From Rhodocyclaceae bacterium (GTDB taxonomy: Bacteria > Pseudomonadota > Gammaproteobacteria > Burkholderiales > CAIKXV01), in contig JADCHX010000019.1 in assembly GCA_020248265.1 (NCBI GenBank), forward strand, positions 1 through 64,000: DNA of 64,000 nt, written 5' to 3'. Shown here piece after piece: positions 26,900 to 35,659 of the stretch. The notes beneath the pieces were generated by a model. That model saw nothing but the letters and a program-made list of their open reading frames with translations, had not been told where the DNA came from and searched no databases. Made by a program: the position numbers and the translations under genes. Every line of letters begins with the position of its first letter. Position 1 is the stretch's first letter.

Positions 26900-27640
26900 C
26901 TAGACCAGGTAACCCTGCAGGCGGATCTCGATCGACCGAGGGTTCTCGCCGTTGGCGATACCCACCAGCCCCTCGATCAGCATCTCGCGCGTGCTGACGT
27001 CGCGCGCGACCAGCGCCTTGATCTTGTTGGCAACGGGCAGGAACACGAGATTGGCGAGCCCGACACCGTAAATGGTTGCAACGAACGCAACCGCGATGCC
27101 GGCACCGAGCCTGGCCGGATCGGTGAGGTTTTCCATGACCTGGATCAGGCCCATCACCGCACCGAGGATGCCCACCGTCGGCGCGTAGCCGCCCGCCGAT
27201 TCCCAGACGCGGGCAGCGGCCCGGTAGCGCGCCTCGAACGCATTGATCTCCAGTTCGAGCGCTTCGCGCAGCACGTTCGGCTCGGCACCGTCGACCAGCA
27301 GCTGCAGGCCCTTGCGTTCGAACGGCTCACGCGAGGCTTCGATTGCAGTCTCGAGCGCGAGCAACCCCCCGCGGCGGGCCGTCTGGCTCCATCCGGTGAT
27401 CCGGCCGATCAACTTCTTCGGCTCGTGCGGAGGCGGCTTGAATACCCAGCCCGCGGTGCGCAGCGCGTCGGAAAACTGCTGCGCCGAGCTCTGCAGCATG
27501 ACGGCTCCGGCTGTGCCGCCGACCACGATCAGGAAGGCCGTGACCTGCAGCAGCGAGGCCGGATGCCCGCCTTCGAGCATCAGGCCACCGATGATCGCAG
27601 TCAGGCCCAGCAACAGGCCGGCTATGCTTATCCGGTCCAT
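26900..27640 (-). CDS. motC: Flagellar stator protein MotC (MotA family)
   Basis: 246 residues with four membrane helices: ISIAGLLLGLTAIIGGLML, an LLQVTAFLIVVGGTAGAV helix, then GYAPTVGILGAVMGLIQVM and GAGIAVAFVATIYGVGLANLVFLP. The cytoplasmic loop between helices 2 and 3 has the charged residues that contact FliG. It forms the proton channel with MotD. 43 bases after fliA, so probably on the flhBAFG-fliA transcript. Confidence 0.92.
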   Translation of the reverse strand: MDRISIAGLLLGLTAIIGGLMLEGGHPASLLQVTAFLIVVGGTAGAVMLQSSAQQFSDALRTAGWVFKPPPHEPKKLIGRITGWSQTARRGGLLALETAIEASREPFERKGLQLLVDGAEPNVLREALELEINAFEARYRAAARVWESAGGYAPTVGILGAVMGLIQVMENLTDPARLGAGIAVAFVATIYGVGLANLVFLPVANKIKALVARDVSTREMLIEGLVGIANGENPRSIEIRLQGYLV

Positions 27641-27683
27641 CAGGAGGTCACGCGCGCCGGGCTGTGCTGGGCCCCGGTCGCGC

Positions 27684-28406
27684 TCACGCGTTCTGCGTCC
27701 ACTCCTTCATCCGTGTACGCAGCCGGGCCACCGCCTGACTGTGGAGTTGACAGATGCGCGACTCACTGACGCCCAGGACCTGGCCGATCTCCTTCAGGTT
27801 CAGCTCTTTTTCGTAGTAGAGGCCCATCACCAGCTTCTCGCGCTCGGGGAGGTTGCTGATCGCGTTGACGAGCATCTGGCGGAAGCCCTTGTCCTCGATG
27901 ATCGCAAGCGGGTTGGACTGATTGTCTGCGAGGAAGAAGTCGAAGAAGTCATTGTCATCGGACTCCTGGAAATCCTCGTAGTGCAGCAACTGCGATCCAC
28001 GGGCGTCGCTCAGCATGTGCTGGTAGTCGGAGAGCGGCACGTTCATCTCGTCGGCCAGCTCGGTCTCGTTGGGCTGGCGACCGAACTTCTGCTCGAGCTT
28101 CGCTACCGCGGCCTCGATCTTGCGAAGGTTCTTGCGGACGTTGCGCGGCAGCCAGTCGGCATGGCGCAGCTCGTCGAGCATGGAGCCCCGGATGCGCTGC
28201 ACAGCATACGTTTCGAACTGCGCGCCCTGCGTGCTGTCGAAGTTGTCCGAGGCATCCAGCAGCCCTATCAGGCCAGCCTGGATGAGGTCGTCGACATCGA
28301 CGCTGGCTGGCAGCCGGGTCATGAAGTGGTAGGCGATCCGCTTAACCAGCGGTGCCATCTCCTTGACGATGGCATCCTTGTCGTCTATCGAGGCAATCGG
28401 GGGCAT
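27684..28406 (-). CDS. fliA: Flagellar sigma factor FliA (sigma-28)
   Basis: 240 residues. Region 2 (DVDDLIQAGLIGLLDASDNFD, FETYAVQRIRGSMLDELRHADWLPR), region 3 (QKFGRQPNETELADEM) and region 4 (LPEREKLVMGLYYEKELNLKEIGQVLGVSESRICQLHSQA) are all present. It directs RNA polymerase to late flagellar genes and is held by FlgM. Encoded between flhG and motC, the arrangement seen with polar flagella. Confidence 0.96.
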   Translation of the reverse strand: MPPIASIDDKDAIVKEMAPLVKRIAYHFMTRLPASVDVDDLIQAGLIGLLDASDNFDSTQGAQFETYAVQRIRGSMLDELRHADWLPRNVRKNLRKIEAAVAKLEQKFGRQPNETELADEMNVPLSDYQHMLSDARGSQLLHYEDFQESDDNDFFDFFLADNQSNPLAIIEDKGFRQMLVNAISNLPEREKLVMGLYYEKELNLKEIGQVLGVSESRICQLHSQAVARLRTRMKEWTQNA

Positions 28407-28430
28407 CTAAAGGGGCGATCCTGTACTGAA

Positions 28431-29444
28431 TTACCGCGATACTAGTGCGGTTCGGCCCGGCGCGCCGAACGGCGACAGTTTCTGGGACGGGCTGGGGGTC
28501 GAGTCGTACGACGGGTTGCGGGGCGTTTTGCGTTCTACGACAGCCCCCGCTTCTGCCCTCGCATTCTGCGCCGGATCAACGGCTCGCGCCGTCTCGCCGA
28601 CCAGCAGGGCCTGCCAGGCCTGTTCCGGTGCGCTTGGCAGCGGCACCGGGATGTCGATCCGTTCGGCCAGCATCGCACTGGCGGCGGCAGCGCAGCTTCC
28701 CGGGAAGACCTCGGCGAGCGGGCGATGGAGGCGTTCGGCGCGTGGCACCGTCGGATCGACCGGCACGGCGCCGGCATAGTCCACCTGCACCTGCAGGAAG
28801 CGGCGTGCGGTCTGTGCCACCTTCTGCCACGCCGCCTCCGCCGTACCGGCATCGTTGGCACGTGCCATCCACCACAGGTACCGCTGCTGCCCGACCTCGA
28901 GGGCCAGCATCTTCAGCGCGGCATAGGCCGCGGTCACCGAACGCTGGACCGTGGTGGATCCGAGCAGGACGGTACCGGCTTGCGCCGCGGCCGGCCACCA
29001 GCGCTCCACCCGGTCGGCAGGCACGTCGAGCAGTACGCAATCGAAGCGCACGGCAAGATCGGACAGGGTACGGGCGACGGCGGCCCCGGCTGCCGGGTCG
29101 ACCGCTGCGGGTAGGCGGGCAGGGCCGAGCCTGGCGGCCGGCACCCAGGTCACGCCGCCGGCAGCATGCAGCAGCACCTCGTCGAGTCGGCGCTGGCCGG
29201 ACAGCGCCTCGGCCAGGTCACCGCGCGGAAACAGCCCGAACCAGCCAGCGCCACTGCGTAACTGCGGCTGTGCGTCGACCACCAGCACGGCATGGCCGCG
29301 CCGCGCCATCGCGCCCGCCGTCGCGGCGACCAGCGCGGTCTGTCCGATCCCGGCATCGCCACCGATGAACAGCGCACTGCGCAGCGTCGATCCGCCCAGC
29401 AGGCGGCGCAGGCTCGAGGCCTGATCATCGCCCGGGCCGATCAT
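28431..29444 (-). CDS. flhG: FlhG/FleN-like MinD-family protein with degenerate P-loop
   Basis: 337 residues, located between flhF and fliA exactly where flhG (fleN/ylxH) belongs. The MinD-type deviant Walker A (GKGGxGKT) reads GDAGIGQT at residues 29-36: the signature lysine is Asp30 and the catalytic lysine is Gln35. VLVVDAQPQ (Asp57) and LLDVPAD keep the rest of the fold recognisable, the latter replacing DTxAG. The last 45 residues are low-complexity and Ser/Pro-rich. Normal FlhG restrains flagellar number through ATP-dependent dimerisation with FlhF and an enhancer-binding protein. This copy may not hydrolyse ATP. Identity rests mainly on position plus fold. Confidence 0.8.
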   Translation of the reverse strand: MIGPGDDQASSLRRLLGGSTLRSALFIGGDAGIGQTALVAATAGAMARRGHAVLVVDAQPQLRSGAGWFGLFPRGDLAEALSGQRRLDEVLLHAAGGVTWVPAARLGPARLPAAVDPAAGAAVARTLSDLAVRFDCVLLDVPADRVERWWPAAAQAGTVLLGSTTVQRSVTAAYAALKMLALEVGQQRYLWWMARANDAGTAEAAWQKVAQTARRFLQVQVDYAGAVPVDPTVPRAERLHRPLAEVFPGSCAAAASAMLAERIDIPVPLPSAPEQAWQALLVGETARAVDPAQNARAEAGAVVERKTPRNPSYDSTPSPSQKLSPFGAPGRTALVSR

Positions 29445-29498
29445 CGCGGGATCCTCCCCGGCTGCACGCGCGATGACGGAAGATCCTGGGGCAGCGGG

Positions 29499-30959
29499 TC
29501 ACGCACCGGAGCCTCCGCTGGCGGCAACCAGGGCGAACTCGTCGCTGGCCGGGGTAAACGGGTTGGCGGCCTCACGACCGCGCAGCGCGCGATCGATCAG
29601 GTAGAGCGGATTGGGCAGGTGCAGGTCTTCCGGCACGCGCTGGCCATTGGTCACGAAGCACACCGGCAGCCGGTGGCGCAGCACTACATCGAGCACGCCG
29701 CCCAGCGACACCGCCTCGTCGATCTTGGTCAGGATGCAACCGTCGAGCCCTCCCCCCGCATAGCGCGTCGCGACGTCCTCCAGCGTGCTGCCGGCGGAAG
29801 CGGCCGACAGCAGCAGCAGCCGCCGTACGCCGCGGCCCTCGCCGGACAGCAACGCAGCCTGCTCGGCAAGCCGGCGATCGCGCTGGCTCATGCCTACGGT
29901 ATCGATCAGCGTAAGGTGGCGCGCCGCCAGGTCGCCCAGCGTCATCTGCAGTTCGGGTTCGTCGCGCACCGCGATCACCGGGACACCGAGAATGCGCCCA
30001 TAGATGCGCAGTTGGTCGAGAGCGCCGATCCGGAAGCCGTCGGTGGTCAGCAGCGCGGCGCTGGACGCCCCACGCGCGAGCACGCAGCGCGCAGCCAGCT
30101 TGGCGACCGTCGTGGTCTTGCCGACACCGGTCGGTCCGACCAGCGCAAACACGCCGCCCTGTTCGCAGGGGTCGACCGGCTGCAGCAGCGTCTTCAGCCG
30201 GTCGAACAGCAGGGCGCGCACCTGCCGCCAGGCAGTGTCGACCGGCGTATCGGGTACCGGGACGCCGCGCACGGGCGTCCCGGCCGTGTCGGGTTCCGTG
30301 GCATGGTGTCGGCTGACCGCCTCGGCGAGGTCGCGCGCGAGCAGCGTGCTGAAGCCAGCCGCAAGCAGCCGCCGCATCACTTCGGTCTCGACCGGCGAAC
30401 GCCGTGACCGCTCGCCCCAGGCAAACCCGGCCAGCTGATGCTCGACCAGCGAGCGCAGCGAGCGGACCTCGGCGGCGATCTCGGTGATCGCACCGGGGTC
30501 TGCGGCGCTGCGCGCCGCGGCCGCCGGCCGCGCGACTGCCGGTGCCGGTGCCGGCTCGGGCGCAGGCGATGCCATCGGCACGGCTGGCGCTGCAGGCGCC
30601 GCAGCCGCCGGACCGGGCGCCACCGAGCCGCGCGCGCCGGCCGGCACCTGCAGCGGCGGCCACGGTGCCGCCGGCGGCGCGGCGCGGCGCACGACATCGG
30701 GGAGATCCGGATCGTCCGCGAGCGCGGCCTGGGTATAGGCATCGATCGCCGAACGCCGGAGCGGCTCGACCTCGGTCCGGGGCGGGAACGGTGCGGGCAG
30801 CATCGCCGGCTCGGCGCCGGATTCGATCATCGCCACCAGTTCGACGCCGCCCGAGGGCAGCCGCCGGTTGGACAGGATCAGCGCATCGGCGCCCAGCGCA
30901 TCGCGTACTTCGCGCAAGGCATCGCGGGTCGACTGGGCCTGGAAACGCCGGACGATCAT
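29499..30959 (-). CDS. flhF: Flagellar biosynthesis GTPase FlhF
   Basis: 486 residues. The N-terminal B domain starts MIVRRFQAQSTRDALREVRDALG. An Ala/Pro-rich linker (about 90-150) and the N domain follow, then the SRP-type G domain: P-loop GPTGVGKTTTVAKLA (about 285), TTDGFRIGA, DTVGMSQRD and LTKIDEA. Active-site residues look intact, unlike the neighbouring FlhG. It places the flagellum at the cell pole. The ATG overlaps the flhA stop (ATGA, 30956-30959), so translation is coupled. Confidence 0.95.
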   Translation of the reverse strand: MIVRRFQAQSTRDALREVRDALGADALILSNRRLPSGGVELVAMIESGAEPAMLPAPFPPRTEVEPLRRSAIDAYTQAALADDPDLPDVVRRAAPPAAPWPPLQVPAGARGSVAPGPAAAAPAAPAVPMASPAPEPAPAPAVARPAAAARSAADPGAITEIAAEVRSLRSLVEHQLAGFAWGERSRRSPVETEVMRRLLAAGFSTLLARDLAEAVSRHHATEPDTAGTPVRGVPVPDTPVDTAWRQVRALLFDRLKTLLQPVDPCEQGGVFALVGPTGVGKTTTVAKLAARCVLARGASSAALLTTDGFRIGALDQLRIYGRILGVPVIAVRDEPELQMTLGDLAARHLTLIDTVGMSQRDRRLAEQAALLSGEGRGVRRLLLLSAASAGSTLEDVATRYAGGGLDGCILTKIDEAVSLGGVLDVVLRHRLPVCFVTNGQRVPEDLHLPNPLYLIDRALRGREAANPFTPASDEFALVAASGGSGA

Positions 30960-33082
30960 CCCCGTCCTCCGAGCACGGCAACCACGCGGATGGTCTTGCT
31001 GTCAGGGATTTCCGAGTGCGAAATCACCTTGAGCTGGGGAACGGCACGCTTCAGGAACCGCATCAGCAGGGCTCGCAGCGCCGGCGCGACCAGCAGCACG
31101 GCCGGTTGTCCCGACTGTTCCTGGGTCTGGGCGAGTACCGCCGCCTGGCGCAGCAGGTTCTCGGCGAGCGAAGGCTCCAGGCCGGCGCCGTCGGCCTGCC
31201 GGTCGGCCTTGTCGCCGGCGCGTCCCTGGGTCATCTGGGTCAGCATCTGCTCGAGTGTGGGGTCGAGCGCGATTACCGGCAACTCCCCCGCGCCCGGGAA
31301 CACCGACTGCATGATCGCGCGCCCCAGCGCGATGCGCACATGGCTGGTAAGTTCCTCGGCATCCTGCGTCTTCGCGCCGTGTTCGGCCAGCGACTCGATG
31401 ATCGTGCGCATGTCGCGGATATGGACACCGTCGGACAGCAGGTTCTGCAGAACGCGCTGCACGACCGTGAGGTTCAGCACCCGTGGCACGAGGTCTTCCA
31501 CCAGCTTGGGGGAATCCTTTGCGATGTGGTCGAGCAGCGCCTGAGTCTCTTCACGGCCGAGCAGTTCGTGCGCATTCGACTGGATCATGTTCGACAGGTG
31601 GGTCGCCACCACCGTCCCGGCGTCGACCACCGTGTAGCCGAGGCTCTGCGCCTGGTCGCGCTGGCCGGCATCGATCCAGGTGGCTGGCAGACCGAATGCA
31701 GGATCCTTCGTGGCCGTGCCCTGCAGGTTGCCCAGTACCCGCCCGGGATTGATCGCCAGGAACATGCCGGGGAACACTTCGCCGGTACCGGCATCGACGC
31801 CCTTGAGAAGGATCCGGTAGGCATTGGGCCGCAGCTCGAGGTTGTCCCTGATGTGCACCGCGGGCACCAGGAAGCCGAGGTCCTGCGCGACCTTCTTGCG
31901 GATGCCGCGGATGCGCTTGAGCAGTTCACCGTCCTGGGAGCGGTCGACCAGCGGGATCAGCCGATAGCCGACTTCCAGGCCGAGCATGTCGACCGGCACC
32001 ACGTCGTTCCAGCCGACCTCGGCTGGCTCCGCCCTTGGCGGCGGCGGCGGGGGAGGCAACGCCGCCGCCTGCTGCTGCTTCTGCGCGGTGTACCAGCCGA
32101 TCCAGCCGAGACCCCCGGCGATCGCGAGAAAGGCCAGGTTGGGCATGCCAGGAATCAGGCCGACCAGCCCGATCATGCCGGCGGTGATGTACATCACCTG
32201 CGGCCGGTTGAACATCTGGCCGATGAACTGGTTGGACAGGTCCTGCTCGCTGCCGGCGCGGCTGACCACGATGCCGGCGGCCGTCGAGATCACCAGGGCC
32301 GGAATCTGCGCAACGAGGCCGTCGCCGATGGTCAGCAGCACGTAGGTCTCGGTCGCATCGCCGAAACCCATGCCATGCTGGAGCATGCCGATCAGGAGCC
32401 CGCCGACGATGTTGATCACGACGATCAGGATGCCGGCGATCGCATCGCCGCGGACGAACTTCGACGCACCGTCCATCGACCCGTAGAAATCGGCTTCGGC
32501 GGCGATCGCCTGGCGCCGCGCGCGCGCCTCGTCCTCGCGGATCAGCCCGGCATTCAGGTCGGCGTCGATCGCCATCTGCTTGCCCGGCATCGCATCGAGC
32601 GTGAAGCGTGCCGCAACCTCGGCGATGCGGCCTGCACCCTTGGTGATCACCACGAAATTGATCACGACCAGGATGATGAACACGATCAGGCCGACCGCGT
32701 AGTTGCCGCCGATCAGGAAGTGGCCGAAGGCCTCGATCACCTGGCCGGCGGCATCCGGGCCGGTGTGGCCTTCGAGCAGGATGACCCGGGTGGAGGCGAC
32801 GTTGAGCGACAGGCGCAGCAGCGTGGTGACCAGCAGGATGGTCGGGAACACCGAAAACTCGAGCGGCTTCAGCGTGTACAGCGCGACCAGCAGCACGATC
32901 ACCGACAGTGCGATGTTGAACGTGAACAGCAGGTCGAGCAGGAGCGTGGGCAGCGGCAGGACCATCATCGCGAGCACGAGGATGATCAGCATGGGCGCCG
33001 CGGCGCGCGTCCACTGCGAGCTTGCGGGCTGGCCGCCCGGCAGGGTCAAGGCCCCGCCCGGGCCTGGCGGCAGGGCGCTCAT
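30956..33082 (-). CDS. flhA: Flagellar export gate protein FlhA
   Basis: 708 residues. About eight membrane helices lie in the N-terminal half (LIILVLAMMVLPLPTLLLDLLFTFNIALSV onward), with the conserved FHIPEP segment GRIAEVAARFTLDAMPGKQMAIDADLNAGLI. A Pro-rich linker (PPPPPPPRAEP, about 345) leads to the cytoplasmic ring domain. It is the main export-gate subunit of the type III flagellar secretion system. It overlaps both neighbours by four bases (flhB upstream, flhF downstream). Confidence 0.97.
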   Translation of the reverse strand: MSALPPGPGGALTLPGGQPASSQWTRAAAPMLIILVLAMMVLPLPTLLLDLLFTFNIALSVIVLLVALYTLKPLEFSVFPTILLVTTLLRLSLNVASTRVILLEGHTGPDAAGQVIEAFGHFLIGGNYAVGLIVFIILVVINFVVITKGAGRIAEVAARFTLDAMPGKQMAIDADLNAGLIREDEARARRQAIAAEADFYGSMDGASKFVRGDAIAGILIVVINIVGGLLIGMLQHGMGFGDATETYVLLTIGDGLVAQIPALVISTAAGIVVSRAGSEQDLSNQFIGQMFNRPQVMYITAGMIGLVGLIPGMPNLAFLAIAGGLGWIGWYTAQKQQQAAALPPPPPPPRAEPAEVGWNDVVPVDMLGLEVGYRLIPLVDRSQDGELLKRIRGIRKKVAQDLGFLVPAVHIRDNLELRPNAYRILLKGVDAGTGEVFPGMFLAINPGRVLGNLQGTATKDPAFGLPATWIDAGQRDQAQSLGYTVVDAGTVVATHLSNMIQSNAHELLGREETQALLDHIAKDSPKLVEDLVPRVLNLTVVQRVLQNLLSDGVHIRDMRTIIESLAEHGAKTQDAEELTSHVRIALGRAIMQSVFPGAGELPVIALDPTLEQMLTQMTQGRAGDKADRQADGAGLEPSLAENLLRQAAVLAQTQEQSGQPAVLLVAPALRALLMRFLKRAVPQLKVISHSEIPDSKTIRVVAVLGGRG

Positions 33083-34299
33083 CGGTCAGCTCCCGAGGCA
33101 GGCAGCAGCCCTCCCCGCACCCGGGCCGGCTGCAGCGCCGGCACGGCCTCTGCTTCCGCGTCCGGCCCCGGGTCGAGGTCGGCAGGAACGTCCAGCAGCG
33201 TCGGCGCACCCGGCAGTACCGAGCCATAGCCGCGCGCGAGGCGAAGCTGGTACACCCAGGCCAGCACCTCGGCGACCGCGGCATAGAGCGCCGCCGGGAC
33301 ACCGTCGCCGACCTCGGCATGCCGATGCAGCGCACGCGCGAGCGGCGGCGCGCTCAGCACCGGCACGTTGTTCTCGCGCGCGAGGTCGATGATGCGGCTG
33401 GCGACCTCGCGCGAGCCCTTGGCCACCACCTGCGGCGCACGCATGCGGCCCTCGAGGTACTGCAGGGCCACCGCGTAATGCGTCGGGTTGGTGACTACCA
33501 CGTCCGCCTTGGGCACCGCCGACATCATCCGGCGGCGTGCCATCTCGCGCTGCATCGCCCGGATCCGCCCCTTGACCTCGGGGTTTCCCTCGGTCTCCTT
33601 GCCCTCCTGGCGCACCTCCTCCTTGGTCATTCGCAACTGCTGCACGTGATTCCAGATCTGGAACGGCACGTCGATCGCGACGATCAGCAGCATCGCCAGC
33701 ATCACCGCGACGAACGCATCGGTCATCATCGAGCCGACGTGCGCGAGCGCGGTCTCGATCGGCTCCAGCGCGAGCATCGCCATCGCGTCCTTCTGCTTCC
33801 AGAGCATCACCACCACGACCGCGCCCAGCACGACCATCTTCAGGATGGCCTTGATCAGTTCGACCGCGCCTTGCCAGGAAAACGTGCGGCCGAGGTAAGC
33901 AGTCGGCGACAGGCGGCTCAGCTTCGGCTGCAGCGCGTCCGCGCTGAACAGCCAGCCGGACAGCAGCATCGGCGCGAGCAGCGCGACCAGTAGCGAGGCG
34001 ACGAACAGGGGCGCCATCACCCATAGCGCGCCGACCATCGTTTCGTACAGCCGGGAGAGCGCTACGCCGACATCGAATGCGCTGGCACGGTCGAGTTGCA
34101 GCCCGCTGGCGAACAACGTGCGCATGCCGTCGATGAGCGTTGCGCCGGCGAAAAGCAGAAGGCCGCCGGACACCAGCAGCGACGAGAAGCTGTTGAGCTC
34201 GGTCGAACGGGCAACCTGTCCTTGCTCGCGCGCCTGTTCTATGCGGCGGGAGCTGGCTGGTTCTGTCTTTTCGAGATCGCTCTGCTGCGATTCCGCCAT
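33079..34299 (-). CDS. flhB: Flagellar export switch protein FlhB
   Basis: 406 residues. N-terminal EKTEPASSRRIEQAREQGQVARSTE, four membrane helices, then the cytoplasmic domain with the autocleavage motif NPTHYAVAL, where the peptide bond after Asn is cut to switch export from hook to filament substrates. The C-terminal tail after the domain is about 40 residues longer than in E. coli and Pro/Ala-rich. First gene of the flhB-flhA-flhF-flhG-fliA-motC-motD operon. Confidence 0.96.
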   Translation of the reverse strand: MAESQQSDLEKTEPASSRRIEQAREQGQVARSTELNSFSSLLVSGGLLLFAGATLIDGMRTLFASGLQLDRASAFDVGVALSRLYETMVGALWVMAPLFVASLLVALLAPMLLSGWLFSADALQPKLSRLSPTAYLGRTFSWQGAVELIKAILKMVVLGAVVVVMLWKQKDAMAMLALEPIETALAHVGSMMTDAFVAVMLAMLLIVAIDVPFQIWNHVQQLRMTKEEVRQEGKETEGNPEVKGRIRAMQREMARRRMMSAVPKADVVVTNPTHYAVALQYLEGRMRAPQVVAKGSREVASRIIDLARENNVPVLSAPPLARALHRHAEVGDGVPAALYAAVAEVLAWVYQLRLARGYGSVLPGAPTLLDVPADLDPGPDAEAEAVPALQPARVRGGLLPASGADR

Positions 34300-34320
34300 G
34301 GCTGGTCAAGTCGTTTCGCG

Positions 34321-34326
34321 ATAGTA
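34321..34326 (-). promoter_or_regulatory. Candidate -10 element for the flhB operon
   Basis: The minus strand has TACTAT preceded by TGC (extended -10 type), about 22 bases ahead of the flhB ATG. The -35 is poor. I found no sigma-54 site with correct spacing upstream of flhB. Confidence 0.3.
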
Positions 34327-34466
34327 GCATGCAACGAGTCCGCGAAAACCCCCACGCCCGACGCGCGGCACGCGTTCGTGCTAACTTCTTCAGGGGCTGC
34401 AGTGCCCACTGCAGCGCCTTTCTCGCCCCATTCCCCAGACAGGCCGGCAACCCCGGTGCAAACGCC

Positions 34467-35441
34467 ATGCCAGACCAGCGCGACCCGGTCCGCTCAGAAC
34501 TGTTCCCGCCGATCGAGCCCTTCTCCAGCGGCATGCTCGCGCTCGACGGCCGGCACCGGATGTACTGGGAGCAGTCGGGCAATCCCTCCGGCGTACCGGT
34601 CGTGTTCCTGCATGGCGGCCCGGGGGCGGGCAGTTCGCCGGAACACCGGCGGTTCTTCAATCCGGCGTTCTACCGGATCGTCGTCCTCGACCAGCGCGGT
34701 GCGGGCCGGTCGCTGCCGCACGGCGACCTGGTCGACAACACGACCCCTCTGCTCATCGCCGACCTGGAACAGCTGCGCGCGCACCTGAACATCGATCGCT
34801 GGCTGGTTTTCGGAGGGTCATGGGGAAGCACGCTGGCGCTGGCCTATGCCGAGGCGCACCCGGAGCGCTGTCACGGACTGATCCTGCGCGGCATCTTCCT
34901 GTGCCGCGATTCGGAGATCGAGTGGTTCCTCTACGGCCTGAAGGCGATCTTCCCGGAAGCCTGGCGCGCGTTCACCGCGCAGCTGAGCGCCGCCGAGCGG
35001 GAAGACATCCTCGTCTCCTACCATCGCCGGCTCATTGACCCGTCGCCCGCGGTGCACATGCCGGCCGCACGGGCGTGGAGCGTGTACGAAGGCAGCTGCT
35101 CTACGCTGCTGCCCAGCCCGGAGACGGTTTCGTACTTCTCCGGCGACAGCGTTGCACTCGGCCTCGCCCGGATCGAAGCGCACTACTTCATCAACCGCAT
35201 CTTCCTCTCCGACAACGCGCTTCTCGACAACATAGGTCGCATCCGGCATCTGCCGGGCGTGATCGTCCAGGGGCGGTATGATGCCGTCTGCCCGATCGTC
35301 AGCGCAGACGACCTGCACCAGGCGTGGCCGGAGGCCCAGTACGTCGTCGTTCCCGATGCCGGACACTCGGCGTGGGAAGCGGGCATCAGGGCGGAACTGG
35401 TCCGCGCGACCGAACGCTTCCGGCTGCGACTGGCCGGCTGA
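34467..35441 (+). CDS. pip: Prolyl aminopeptidase (proline iminopeptidase)
   Basis: 324 residues, alpha/beta hydrolase of peptidase family S33. It removes N-terminal proline from peptides in the cytoplasm. VVFLHGGPGAGSSPEHRRFFNP is the oxyanion-hole segment, DQRGAGRS is conserved, and the nucleophile elbow is GGSWGS. The catalytic Asp is in QGRYDAVCP and the His in DAGHSAWE. The ATG at 34467 matches the family start (MPDQRDPVRSELFPPI). Stands alone, divergent from flhB. Confidence 0.94.
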   Translation: MPDQRDPVRSELFPPIEPFSSGMLALDGRHRMYWEQSGNPSGVPVVFLHGGPGAGSSPEHRRFFNPAFYRIVVLDQRGAGRSLPHGDLVDNTTPLLIADLEQLRAHLNIDRWLVFGGSWGSTLALAYAEAHPERCHGLILRGIFLCRDSEIEWFLYGLKAIFPEAWRAFTAQLSAAEREDILVSYHRRLIDPSPAVHMPAARAWSVYEGSCSTLLPSPETVSYFSGDSVALGLARIEAHYFINRIFLSDNALLDNIGRIRHLPGVIVQGRYDAVCPIVSADDLHQAWPEAQYVVVPDAGHSAWEAGIRAELVRATERFRLRLAG

Positions 35442-35520
35442 CCGCGGATCCGGCAGTCGCGCCGGGTACGGCACCCCTGGCGCATCCGGGCGCAGGCCGC
35501 CCCCCGCAGACAGGACGGGC

Positions 35521-35590
35521 CTGACGCACCCTGACGCACCCTGATGCACCCCGACGCACCCTACGCACTTTACGCACCCCTACGCAGCCC
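35521..35590. repeat. Decanucleotide tandem repeat, seven units
   Basis: Seven head-to-tail 10-bp units run ctgacgcacc (twice), ctgatgcacc, ccgacgcacc, ctacgcactt, tacgcacccc, tacgcagccc. The first two are identical and later ones diverge progressively. It lies in the 218-base spacer between pip and the FAH-family gene, ending 69 bases before that start. No coding frame explains it. Confidence 0.85.
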
Positions 35591-35659
35591 TTCCCGGAAT
35601 CCAATCGCCAGAACGCACACCGTGCACCGAGACACCGAACAGATGGAGTCAAGTCAAGC

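Noticed and set aside
30542-33229. 895-codon plus-strand open frame opposite flhF and flhA
   Set aside because: Spans two real genes on the other strand and consists of His/Asp/Arg-rich text. Shadow.
34355-34385. Sigma-54 site upstream of flhB
   Set aside because: The TAGCACG-like text has AG for GG and 11 instead of 10 bases to the GC; spacing rules it out.
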